Source: JACQPU01 sp039961715
GTDB taxonomy: Bacteria; Bacteroidota; Ignavibacteria; UBA10030
Length of the DNA: 38,416 bases
Direction of reading: 5' to 3'
Assembly (NCBI GenBank): GCA_039961715.1
Contig: JABRVW010000137.1
Coordinates: forward strand, 1-38,416
The notes beneath the pieces are model-generated. The model made no database searches. It was not told the origin of the DNA and saw only the letters and a program-made list of their open reading frames with translations. Shown here in pieces: positions 31,713 to 38,416 of this stretch. The position numbers were made by a program, and so were the translations under genes. Numbering within the stretch: the first letter of the stretch is position 1; the number at the start of each line of letters is the position of its first letter.

Positions 31713-32081
31713 ATGATTCAGGAAGAAACAAATCTTGTTGTTGCGGATAATTCCGGAGCCAAGAAGATCCGGTGTATCCGGGTGCTGGGAGGACACGACA
31801 AACGGTACGCCACGCTGGGTGATCTGATCGTGGTCTCCGTCAAGAGCGCCATCCCAGGCGCACCGGTCAAGAAAGGGGACGTGTCGCGGGCGGTGGTCGT
31901 CCGGACAAAGAAGGAAGTCAGAAGGAAGGATGGGTCGTACATCCGGTTCGATGAAAACGCCGCCGTCCTTCTGAACCAACAGGGTGAGCCGCGCGGGACG
32001 CGCATTTTTGGACCCGTGGCGCGGGAGCTCCGCGAACGCCAGTTCATGAAAATCATCTCGCTCGCACCGGAAGTACTGTAG
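31713..32081 (+). CDS. rplN: Ribosomal protein L14
   Basis: 122 aa, the canonical length. 'MIQEETNLVVADNSGAKKIR', 'AVVVRTKKEVRRKDGSYIRF', 'FDENAAVLLNQQGEPRGTRI' and 'GPVARELRERQFMKIISLAP'. It lies at the subunit interface, and is the docking site of RsfS in other bacteria. AAGGAG precedes the ATG. Confidence 0.97.
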   Translation: MIQEETNLVVADNSGAKKIRCIRVLGGHDKRYATLGDLIVVSVKSAIPGAPVKKGDVSRAVVVRTKKEVRRKDGSYIRFDENAAVLLNQQGEPRGTRIFGPVARELRERQFMKIISLAPEVL

Positions 32082-32090
32082 GAATCAGCC

Positions 32091-32414
32091 ATGAATGTTC
32101 AGAAAAACGATACGGTGAAGGTGGTTGCAGGAAATGCCCTCGGGAAGCAGGGGAAGGTTCTGAAAGTGTTCCCCGAGCGATCACGCATTATTATCGAAGG
32201 CGTGAACGTTGTGAAGAGGCATTCACGCCCCTCGCAGAAGAATCCTCAGGGTGGTATCGTCCAGAAAGAGGCCCCGATTCATGTTTCGAATGTAATGGTG
32301 GTGTGTCCGAAATGCGGAAAGACGACGCGGATCGGACGCTCGACTGTAAAAGACGCGACGAGCGGAAAAGACAAGAAGGTGCGCGTTTGCAGAAAATGTA
32401 ACGAGATGTTCTAA
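32091..32414 (+). CDS. rplX: Ribosomal protein L24 with C-terminal zinc ribbon
   Basis: 107 aa. KOW domain 'VQKNDTVKVVAGNALGKQGK', then 'HSRPSQKNPQGGIVQKEAPI'. The C-terminus has two CxxC pairs ('CPKCGKTTRIG' and 'VCRKCNEMF'), the zinc-ribbon form common outside Gammaproteobacteria. It starts 50S assembly and lies near the tunnel exit. 9 bp after rplN. Confidence 0.96.
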   Translation: MNVQKNDTVKVVAGNALGKQGKVLKVFPERSRIIIEGVNVVKRHSRPSQKNPQGGIVQKEAPIHVSNVMVVCPKCGKTTRIGRSTVKDATSGKDKKVRVCRKCNEMF

Positions 32415-32430
32415 GGCATCGGAGACGTTG

Positions 32431-33081
32431 ATGGCGAAGGAAAAATCTGAAAAACAGCAGAAATCCAAGGACCGGCCCAGGGCGACCCCGGCGGCTCCGG
32501 CGATTCCGCCGCGCTTATGGATACATTACCGCAAGGAAGTCGTCGGGCAGATGATGAAGCGGTTTCAGTACAAGAGCATCATGCAGGTCCCGCGGCTTGA
32601 GAAGATCTCCGTAAACATCGGCGTCGGCAAGGCGACCCAGGATCCGAAAATGCTCGACACGGCGGTCAAGGAGCTGGAAGCCATCACCGGACAGAAGGCC
32701 GTGGTCACGAAGGCCAAGAAAGCCATTTCAAATTTCAAGCTGCGTGAAGGCATTCCCATCGGATGTCGCGTTACGCTGAGACGGGCGCGGATGTATGAGT
32801 TTCTGGACCGGTTTATCAATGTTGCGCTCCCCCGTGTCCGCGACTTCAGAGGCGTCTCCGACAAGTCATTCGATGGGCATGGCAACTACACCGTCGGCAT
32901 CAGGGAACAGATCATCTTCCCGGAAGTCGATGTGGATAAGGTCTCCCGGATTTCGGGAATGGACATCACCTTTGTGACCACCGCGGAAACGGACCTTGAG
33001 GCCTACGAATTGCTGAAATCCCTGGGTGTCCCGTTCGTGAAGCGACAGGAAGTTCTTCAATCGCCTGAAACACAGGCATAG
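32431..33081 (+). CDS. rplE: Ribosomal protein L5 with N-terminal extension
   Basis: 216 aa from ATG 32431, chosen over the TTG directly before it because GGAG (32421-32424) is 6 nt away. The core matches the family ('QVPRLEKISVNIGVGKATQD', 'GQKAVVTKAKKAISNFKLRE', 'GIREQIIFPEVDVDKV', 'GMDITFVTTAETDLEAYELL'). About 30 extra N-terminal residues rich in Lys, Pro and Ala ('KEKSEKQQKSKDRPRATPAA') are unusual; bacterial L5 is typically ~180 aa. It binds 5S rRNA and contacts P-site tRNA. Confidence 0.95.
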   Translation: MAKEKSEKQQKSKDRPRATPAAPAIPPRLWIHYRKEVVGQMMKRFQYKSIMQVPRLEKISVNIGVGKATQDPKMLDTAVKELEAITGQKAVVTKAKKAISNFKLREGIPIGCRVTLRRARMYEFLDRFINVALPRVRDFRGVSDKSFDGHGNYTVGIREQIIFPEVDVDKVSRISGMDITFVTTAETDLEAYELLKSLGVPFVKRQEVLQSPETQA

Positions 33082-33096
33082 CACGGAGGAAGTCGT

Positions 33097-33282
33097 TTGG
33101 CACGTCTAGCGATGATGGTCAAGGCGAAGAAAACGCCGAAATACAAAGTCCGGAAGCATAATCGCTGTAACATTTGCGGAAGGCCCCGGGCGTACTACCG
33201 GAAGTTTGGCGTCTGCCGCATCTGCCTGCGCGGCCTCGCCCTGGAGGGCAAGGTCCCCGGACTGCGAAAGGCCAGCTGGTAA
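33097..33282 (+). CDS. rpsN: Ribosomal protein S14, type Z (zinc-binding)
   Basis: 61 aa from a TTG start with GGAGGA ~6 nt upstream. The zinc motifs 'CNICGRP' and 'CRICLRG' and the short length define the ancestral type Z form; E. coli has a 101-aa zinc-free form. The N-terminus 'MARLAMMVKAKKTPKYKVRK' and the end 'GKVPGLRKASW' fit. 30S head protein. Confidence 0.96.
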   Translation: MARLAMMVKAKKTPKYKVRKHNRCNICGRPRAYYRKFGVCRICLRGLALEGKVPGLRKASW

Positions 33283-33323
33283 AGACAACGATTGGATGAT
33301 AAGACAGGAGTAGAGTTCACCGT

Positions 33324-33716
33324 ATGCCGACTGATCCCATTGCAGATTTTTTGACGCGAATCCGTAACGCCGTCAAGGCGCGGCATCGCCGCGTGGACAT
33401 CCCCGCTTCGGGCCTGAAAAAGGCGATGGCACAGATCCTCCTTGAAGAGAAGTACATCGCAAACTTCACGGTTCTTGAAGACGGAAAACAGGGAATCCTG
33501 CGCATCAATCTGAAATACAACGAAGGAAAACCGGTGATCAGCGGTCTCCGGCGCGTGAGCAAGCCGGGAATCCGGCAGTACCGCCGCACGGCCGACATGC
33601 CGCGTGTGATGGGCGGGCTCGGCGTGGCGATTGTGTCGACCTCCAGAGGGGTTATGACAGACACACAGGCCCGCAAGGAGAACGTCGGAGGCGAAGTCCT
33701 GGCCTTTGTGTGGTAA
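33324..33716 (+). CDS. rpsH: Ribosomal protein S8
   Basis: 130 aa. 'DPIADFLTRIRNAVKARHRR', 'DGKQGILRINLKYNEGKPVI', 'SGLRRVSKPGIRQYR' and 'GLGVAIVSTSRGVMTDTQAR'. It binds the central domain of 16S rRNA and in E. coli regulates the spc mRNA. It is followed by a 120-bp gap with tandem repeats, by far the largest interruption in this operon. Confidence 0.97.
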   Translation: MPTDPIADFLTRIRNAVKARHRRVDIPASGLKKAMAQILLEEKYIANFTVLEDGKQGILRINLKYNEGKPVISGLRRVSKPGIRQYRRTADMPRVMGGLGVAIVSTSRGVMTDTQARKENVGGEVLAFVW

Positions 33717-33736
33717 TTGTTGGTTGAACACATTGG

Positions 33737-33810
33737 TTCAATGATCCGATGAATCAATGGTTCAATGATCCGATGAATCAATGGCTCAATGACTCAATGA
33801 TTCAATGACC
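33737..33810. repeat. 24-bp tandem repeat between rpsH and rplF
   Basis: Two perfect adjacent copies of 24 bp (33737-33760 and 33761-33784), beginning TTCAATGATCCGATGAATCA, followed by 33785-33810, which repeats the core (T/C)TCAATGA with variation; TCAATGA occurs five times overall. The unit contains near-palindromic TCATTGA/TCAATGA words. It is A/T-richer than its surroundings and has no coding potential I can support. Confidence 0.85.
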
Positions 33811-33836
33811 AAAGCTTCGCATCAGGAGAAGACATC

Positions 33837-34385
33837 GTGTCTCGGGTAGGAAAGAAACCAATTCAAATCGTCAAAGGCGCTTCGGTCACCCTGCAAAATG
33901 GGACGGTGAACGTCAAGGGCCCAAAGGGAGAGCTGTCTGCGAAGATTCACCGCTCCATAGGCCTGGAGGTGAAGGGGGGCGAGGTCCTGGTGACACGCAA
34001 AAGCGAAGAGAAGGAAACGCGCGCCCTGCACGGATTGTGGCGTGCGCTGATCCAGAACATGGTTACAGGCGTGACCCAGGGTTACTCGAAGAAGCTGGAG
34101 ATCGTCGGCGTGGGCTACCGGGCCGAAATGAAAGGCCGAAAGCTCCATCTGCTGTTAGGCTATTCACACCCGATCCTCTTCGGGCCGCCGGAAGGCATCA
34201 AAATTGAAACACCGTCGCAAACGAACATCACGATTTCCGGAATTGACAAACAGCTCGTTGGACTCGTGGCGGCGAAGATTCGCTCCTTCCGTCCCCCCGA
34301 ACCCTACAAGGGGAAAGGCGTGAAGTACGAGGGCGAGTACATCCGCCGGAAAGCGGGCAAAGCTGCTGCCACTGCGGCCAAGTAA
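33837..34385 (+). CDS. rplF: Ribosomal protein L6
   Basis: 182 aa from a GTG start with AGGAG ~8 nt upstream. 'MSRVGKKPIQIVKGASVTLQ', 'VGVGYRAEMKGRKLHLLLGY', 'SHPILFGPPEGIKIETPSQT' and 'AAKIRSFRPPEPYKGKGVKY' are typical. It sits near the sarcin-ricin loop. It has its own good ribosome site after the repeat-containing gap. Confidence 0.96.
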   Translation: MSRVGKKPIQIVKGASVTLQNGTVNVKGPKGELSAKIHRSIGLEVKGGEVLVTRKSEEKETRALHGLWRALIQNMVTGVTQGYSKKLEIVGVGYRAEMKGRKLHLLLGYSHPILFGPPEGIKIETPSQTNITISGIDKQLVGLVAAKIRSFRPPEPYKGKGVKYEGEYIRRKAGKAAATAAK

Positions 34386-34402
34386 TCAGCTGTGAGGAAC
34401 GT

Positions 34403-34771
34403 ATGATTCTGAAGAACACACTCGAACGCCGGATGAGGCGAAAAGGCCGGATCCGCACCAGGATCCGGGGAAACGCCACGCGACCCAGGCTTGCCGTCTA
34501 CCGCAGCCTGAAGCATATCTATGCGCAGATCATCGACGATGCACAAGGGCGCACGATCGTCTCGGCGTCATCCCTTTCCAAGGATGTCCGGGATCAGATC
34601 AAAGATGCGAAATCATCGATGGAAGTGTGCCGGCTGGTCGGAATGGTCGCGGCGAAGAAAGCAATCGAACGGAACATCAAGGAAGTGGTGTTTGACCGCA
34701 GTGGCTACCTGTACCATGGCCGTGTGAAGGCGGTGGCGGACGGGGCGCGTGAAGCCGGATTGAAATTCTAA
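34403..34771 (+). CDS. rplR: Ribosomal protein L18
   Basis: 122 aa. 'RMRRKGRIRTRIRGNATRPR', 'LAVYRSLKHIYAQIIDDAQG', 'VFDRSGYLYHGRVKAVADGA' and 'REAGLKF' at the end. It binds 5S rRNA with L5. 17-bp gaps on both sides. Confidence 0.97.
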   Translation: MILKNTLERRMRRKGRIRTRIRGNATRPRLAVYRSLKHIYAQIIDDAQGRTIVSASSLSKDVRDQIKDAKSSMEVCRLVGMVAAKKAIERNIKEVVFDRSGYLYHGRVKAVADGAREAGLKF

Positions 34772-34788
34772 TCGACGGAAACGAACGT

Positions 34789-35304
34789 ATGTCAAAGATC
34801 AAGGCAGGTGACATTGAGCTGAAGGAACGGCTCGTTCACATCAACCGCGTGGCTAAAGTGGTCAAGGGTGGCCGCCGGTTCAGCTTCAATGCCATCGTGG
34901 TGGTGGGGGATGGCAATGGGCACGTGGGGATTGGGCTCGGGAAGGCAAATGAAGTCGCCGACGCCATTGCGAAGGGTGTTGAGGATGCAAAGAAGAGCGT
35001 CGTGCGGGTTCCCATTCTGCGCGGAACGATTCCGCATGAAGTCATCGGCAAATTCGGCGCGGGCAAGGTTCTCCTGAAGCCCGCCTCGCCGGGAACGGGT
35101 TGTATCGCAGGAGGCGGCGTGCGTGCGGTACTTGAATCTGCAGGTGTACGCGATGTGTTGACGAAGCAAATGGGCTCCTCCAATCCGCACAACGTTGTGA
35201 AGGCGACCATGAAAGCTCTGCTCTCGCTCTCGGATGCGCGGAGCGTGGCGCAACGACGCGGAATGAACCTCAAGGAACTCTTTCACCAGGAACAGACGGC
35301 ATAA
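34789..35304 (+). CDS. rpsE: Ribosomal protein S5
   Basis: 171 aa. 'LKERLVHINRVAKVVKGGRR', 'VGDGNGHVGIGLGKANEVAD', 'GKVLLKPASPGTGCIAGGGV' and 'MGSSNPHNVVKATMKALLSL'. It works in decoding fidelity; the spectinomycin-contact loop ('VKGGRRFSF') looks wild type. Only 2 bp separate it from rpmD. Confidence 0.97.
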   Translation: MSKIKAGDIELKERLVHINRVAKVVKGGRRFSFNAIVVVGDGNGHVGIGLGKANEVADAIAKGVEDAKKSVVRVPILRGTIPHEVIGKFGAGKVLLKPASPGTGCIAGGGVRAVLESAGVRDVLTKQMGSSNPHNVVKATMKALLSLSDARSVAQRRGMNLKELFHQEQTA

Positions 35305-35306
35305 CG

Positions 35307-35492
35307 ATGGCGGGCAAAATCAAAATCACCCAGATCAAGAGCACGATTGAACAGCTTGAGAAGGCGAAGCGGACCATCAGGGCCCTTGGCCTGGGCCGGC
35401 CGAACTACTCTGTCATCAAGAACGACACCCCGCAGGTGCGCGGAATGATCAACGCAGTCCGTCACCTCGTCCGGGTTGAGGAAGTGAAGTAA
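35307..35492 (+). CDS. rpmD: Ribosomal protein L30
   Basis: 61 aa. 'GKIKITQIKSTIEQLEKAKR', 'TIRALGLGRPNYSVIKNDTP' and 'GMINAVRHLVRVEEVK' match bacterial uL30. 2 bp after rpsE and 9 bp before rplO. Confidence 0.95.
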   Translation: MAGKIKITQIKSTIEQLEKAKRTIRALGLGRPNYSVIKNDTPQVRGMINAVRHLVRVEEVK

Positions 35493-35501
35493 GGGTTTGA
35501 T

Positions 35502-35966
35502 ATGACGAACGACGTTTTGAGCAATCTCCGCCCGGCGACGGGATCGCGGAAAAAGACCAAGAGGATCGGGCGTGGGCAGGGTTCCGGCCATGGAAAGACC
35601 GCGACCCGCGGCCACAAGGGTGCAAAATCCCGCTCCGGACACAAGTTCCGACTCTGGTTCGAAGGCGGCCAGATGCCGCTCACGCGACGGCTGCCGAAAT
35701 TCGGCTTCACCCCGCGCAATCGGCAGGAACCGCAGATTATCAATGTGGAGACCCTGGAGAAGCTGTTTGCGGAAAAGCGACTCTCCAATCCGGTAACGCC
35801 CGAGACCCTGTTCAAGGCCGGGGTGATTTCCAGGAAGAACGAAAAAGTGAAGATCCTTGGAAACGGGGATCTCAAGGCAAAAGTGGAAATCTCCGCTCAC
35901 GCGTTCAGCAAATCCGCCGTGAGCAAGATCGAAGCGGCTGGCGGGAAGGTGTCTGTTCTTTCATAA
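35502..35966 (+). CDS. rplO: Ribosomal protein L15
   Basis: 154 aa. 'LSNLRPATGSRKKTKRIGRG', 'GSGHGKTATRGHKGAKSRSG' and 'FEGGQMPLTRRLPKFGF' are the family signature; the C-terminus 'AHAFSKSAVSKIEAAGGKVS' is the usual globular end. It binds 23S rRNA late in assembly. secY follows after 27 bp. Confidence 0.96.
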   Translation: MTNDVLSNLRPATGSRKKTKRIGRGQGSGHGKTATRGHKGAKSRSGHKFRLWFEGGQMPLTRRLPKFGFTPRNRQEPQIINVETLEKLFAEKRLSNPVTPETLFKAGVISRKNEKVKILGNGDLKAKVEISAHAFSKSAVSKIEAAGGKVSVLS

Positions 35967-35993
35967 CCGGCAAAGCCCTGAAGATACTCCCCG

Positions 35994-37322
35994 ATGAGCA
36001 AGCTGAGCGAGACGTTTACGAACATTTTCAAGATTCAGGAGCTGAGGGACCGCCTGCTCTACACGGCCGTCCTGCTGATCGTTGTGCGGATCGGCTCTCA
36101 CATCACGCTTCCGGGCGTGGATGCCGTTCTGCTGGCGGACACGATTCGCCGGAGCTCCGAGAATACCCTTTTTGGACTGTACGACCTGTTTGTCGGAGGC
36201 GCGTTCAGCAACGCGGCCATTTTTGCCCTGGGCATTATGCCGTACATCAGCGCCTCGATTGTCATCCAGCTGCTGGGCGCGGTCGTGCCGTATTTTCAGA
36301 AGCTGCAGAAAGAGGGAGAGGACGGCCGGAAGAAGATCACCCAGTACACGCGATACGGTACCGTCCTGATCTCGGTCCTGCAAGCAAGCGGCGTTGTGGT
36401 GAAGCTCGTCAATACGACGACACCCGAAGGGCCGATCGTGCCTGTCGAGGTTCAGGGACTGGGATTTGCCATCAGCACGGTGATCTGTCTGACCGCGGGT
36501 ACGATCTTCATGATGTGGATGGGAGAGCAGATCACGGAACGCGGAATCGGCAACGGCATCTCATTGATCATTTTCATCGGCATCGTCGCCCGTTTTCCCA
36601 GTTCGGTCATCGAGGAATTCCGGCTCGGCCAGAACCTGATCATCGAACTCGTGCTGGTGGGCTTGATGGGCCTCGTGGTGAGCGGTGTTGTTCTCGTGAC
36701 CCAGGGAACGCGGAGAATCCCGGTTCAGTACGCGAAAAGAGTCGTGGGACGCAAGGTCTACGGAGGCGTGACGCAATACATCCCGCTGAGAGTCAACACG
36801 GCGGGGGTCATGCCGATCATCTTCGCTCAGGCGATCATGTTCGTTCCGCAGATCATCTTCTCGTTCTTTCCCGAGAGCGATTTTATCAATGAGCTCAACA
36901 CGGATTGGTTCAACTATACGTCCTGGACGTACTCGATCATCTATGGATTGATGATCGTCTTCTTCACGTATTTCTACACCGCCATTGCCTTCAATCCGAA
37001 GGACGTCGCCGATAACATGAAACGGCAGGGCGGATTCATTCCGGGCATCCGTCCGGGCTCGCATACGGCGGATTTCATTGACAACATCCTGACGAAGATC
37101 ACTCTGCCCGGCTCGATCTTCCTGGCGCTGGTGGCGATCCTGCCGACGATGATGATCAAGGCCGGCGTGACCCCGAACTTCGCATCATTTTTCGGCGGCA
37201 CGAGCCTCCTGATTGTCGTTGGCGTTGCCCTCGACACGCTTCAGCAGGTGGAATCTCACTTGCTCATGCGCCACTATGATGGATTTATGAAGAGCGGAAA
37301 GCTGCGCGGCCGACGCGGCTAA
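35994..37322 (+). CDS. secY: Preprotein translocase subunit SecY
   Basis: 442 aa with about ten membrane spans. 'LRDRLLYTAVLLIVVRIGSH', 'FALGIMPYISASIVIQLLGA' (second-span signature), 'ERGIGNGISLIIFIGIV', 'YTAIAFNPKDVADNMKRQGG' with the cytosolic loop 'IPGIRPG', and a basic C-terminus 'SGKLRGRRG'. It forms the protein-conducting channel with the SecE encoded at 10639. The next gene is map, with no adk between them, as in Bacteroidota relatives. Confidence 0.97.
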   Translation: MSKLSETFTNIFKIQELRDRLLYTAVLLIVVRIGSHITLPGVDAVLLADTIRRSSENTLFGLYDLFVGGAFSNAAIFALGIMPYISASIVIQLLGAVVPYFQKLQKEGEDGRKKITQYTRYGTVLISVLQASGVVVKLVNTTTPEGPIVPVEVQGLGFAISTVICLTAGTIFMMWMGEQITERGIGNGISLIIFIGIVARFPSSVIEEFRLGQNLIIELVLVGLMGLVVSGVVLVTQGTRRIPVQYAKRVVGRKVYGGVTQYIPLRVNTAGVMPIIFAQAIMFVPQIIFSFFPESDFINELNTDWFNYTSWTYSIIYGLMIVFFTYFYTAIAFNPKDVADNMKRQGGFIPGIRPGSHTADFIDNILTKITLPGSIFLALVAILPTMMIKAGVTPNFASFFGGTSLLIVVGVALDTLQQVESHLLMRHYDGFMKSGKLRGRRG

Positions 37323-37327
37323 GCTCC

Positions 37328-38083
37328 ATGATTCTGGTGAAAACGAAGAGTGAAATCGACCATATCCGCGAGAGTTCCCGCATTGTGGCGGAGGTTCTGG
37401 ATCTGGTCGAAACCATGGTGAAACCCGGCATTACGACCGCGGAACTGAACGAAGCCGCGGAAGATCACATCCGGTCACGAGGCGGGTCGCCCGCCTTCAA
37501 GGGGTACGGCCCGAGGAACAATCCGTTCCCAGCCGCTCTTTGCACGTCGGTGGATTCCGAAGTCGTCCACGGGATTCCCGGACGCAGGGTTCTGAACGAA
37601 GGCGAGATCCTCTCGGTGGATGTGGGTGTCAAGAAGAACGGATTTTACGGCGACGGAGCGCGGTCCTTTCGGGTAGGGAAGCTCTCGCCAGAGAAGGAAC
37701 GCCTGCTCAAGGTAACACGAGAGGCGCTGAGCAAGGGGATTGAACAGGCAAGGGCCGGGAACCATGTCGAAGACATCTCCCAGGCCATTCAGGAGCATGT
37801 GGAAGCCAACGGCTTCTCCGTGGTTCGGGACCTCGTGGGGCACGGGGTGGGAAAGAAGCTTCACGAAGAACCAAGCGTTCCGAATTTCGGCCGCAGAGGG
37901 CAAGGCGAGGTGCTGAAGAACGGCATGACGCTGGCAATTGAACCGATGGTGAATGCCGGAACGTGGGAAGTTCGTTTTTTGTCCGACGGATGGACCGTGG
38001 TCACGCTCGACGGGAAAGCCTCGGCACATTTTGAACACACGGTTGCAATCGTCAACGGAAATCCGGAGATCCTCACACGCTGA
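37328..38083 (+). CDS. map: Methionine aminopeptidase, type I
   Basis: 251 aa. Metal ligands appear in the usual order: Asp in 'LSVDVGVKKNGFYGDGARSF' (two Asp), His in 'DLVGHGVGKKLHEEP', Glu in 'GMTLAIEPMVNAG' and Glu in 'HFEHTVAIVNG'. The substrate-pocket His is in 'SEVVHGIPGRR'. It removes the initiator Met from nascent chains. 5 bp after secY; its stop overlaps the infA start by one base (TGATG). Confidence 0.96.
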   Translation: MILVKTKSEIDHIRESSRIVAEVLDLVETMVKPGITTAELNEAAEDHIRSRGGSPAFKGYGPRNNPFPAALCTSVDSEVVHGIPGRRVLNEGEILSVDVGVKKNGFYGDGARSFRVGKLSPEKERLLKVTREALSKGIEQARAGNHVEDISQAIQEHVEANGFSVVRDLVGHGVGKKLHEEPSVPNFGRRGQGEVLKNGMTLAIEPMVNAGTWEVRFLSDGWTVVTLDGKASAHFEHTVAIVNGNPEILTR

Positions 38084-38301
38084 TGGCAAAACAGGGTCCC
38101 ATCAAGGTCGATGGTGTCATTACAGAAACGCTCCCGAACGCGACGTTTCGGGTGAAGCTTGACAACGGCGTGGAGATCCTCGCTCATATCTCCGGAAAAA
38201 TGAGAATGCATTATATCAAGATCCTCGCGGGAGACAGAGTGACGGTGGAAATGTCGCCGTACGATCTGACGAAAGGTCGGATTGTCTACCGCTACAAGTA
38301 A
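38083..38301 (+). CDS. infA: Translation initiation factor IF-1
   Basis: 72 aa, canonical length, S1/OB fold. 'GVITETLPNATFRVKLDNGV', 'ILAHISGKMRMHYIKILAGD', 'RVTVEMSPYDLTKGRIVYRY'. It blocks the A site during initiation. Coupled to map through a TGATG overlap. The N-terminus reads MAKQGPIKVDG, where most homologues have MAKE/MSKE and Glu. Confidence 0.96.
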   Translation: MAKQGPIKVDGVITETLPNATFRVKLDNGVEILAHISGKMRMHYIKILAGDRVTVEMSPYDLTKGRIVYRYK

Positions 38302-38312
38302 GGTGAACCATC

Positions 38313-38416
38313 ATGAAAGTGCGTTCGTCCATCAAGAAGCTGTGCGATAACTGCAAGGTCATCCGGCGCAAGGGCACGGTGCGCGTGATCTGCAAGAATC
38401 CAAAACACAAACAACG
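38313..38416 (+). CDS. rpmJ: Ribosomal protein L36 (zinc-binding), cut by window edge
   Basis: 34 complete codons from ATG 38313 before the window ends: 'MKVRSSIKKLCDNCKVIRRK', then 'GTVRVICKNPKHKQ'. The CxxC, a third Cys and the His are the zinc ligands of the standard 37-38-aa bL36. About three residues are missing. 11 bp after infA; rpsM, rpsK, rpsD and rpoA would be expected next. Confidence 0.95.
   Translation, partial: MKVRSSIKKLCDNCKVIRRKGTVRVICKNPKHKQ

Overview
The window is a bacterial chromosome segment of fairly high G+C, made mostly of the conserved transcription and translation supercluster. The best guess for the organism is the FCB group (Bacteroidota/Ignavibacteriota/Chlorobi side). 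Three things support this: secY, map, infA and rpmJ run together with no adk; two promoter-like sites fit the Bacteroidota pattern TTG-N19/20-TAnnTT; and a DUF1573 protein is present. No rRNA was available to fix the lineage, so this is inference.

Left part (1-6153, minus strand): a compact catabolic operon, read from right to left. It starts at a good promoter (6193-6221) and encodes an EthD-family protein, a MenB-like crotonase, PaaF-like enoyl-CoA hydratase, PaaG-like isomerase, and a PaaH-like 3-hydroxyacyl-CoA dehydrogenase split over two overlapping genes. Three exported proteins follow (DUF4412, an unknown 185-residue protein, and a DUF1573 protein cut by the window edge). The paaF-paaG-paaH order is that of the phenylacetyl-CoA pathway, but the upstream oxygenase and ligase genes are not in the window.

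Middle (6275-10503, plus strand): glnE (glutamine synthetase adenylyltransferase), then the tRNA cluster Thr(TGT)-Tyr(GTA)-Gly(TCC)-Thr(GGT), rpmG and tRNA-Trp(CCA). The first four tRNAs are in the same order as E. coli thrU-tyrU-glyT-thrT-tufB, but no tuf follows them. This cluster is littered with partial tRNA copies and inverted repeats. The strangest case is a complete tRNA-Thr enclosed by a perfect 16-bp inverted repeat, itself placed between the 5' and 3' halves of a second, broken copy of the same tRNA.

Right part (10639-38416, plus strand): secE-nusG-rplKA, rplJL, rpoBC, a terminator and a new promoter, then the str operon (rpsL-rpsG-fusA-tuf) and the S10/spc operons up to a truncated rpmJ. 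Together these genes make the protein-export channel (SecE, SecY), NusG, RNA polymerase beta and beta', two elongation factors, initiation factor IF-1, methionine aminopeptidase and about half the ribosomal proteins. Regulatory structures include a likely L10 leader, a long hairpin between rplL and rpoB, and a hairpin between tuf and rpsJ. A 24-bp tandem repeat interrupts the otherwise tight spc operon between rpsH and rplF.
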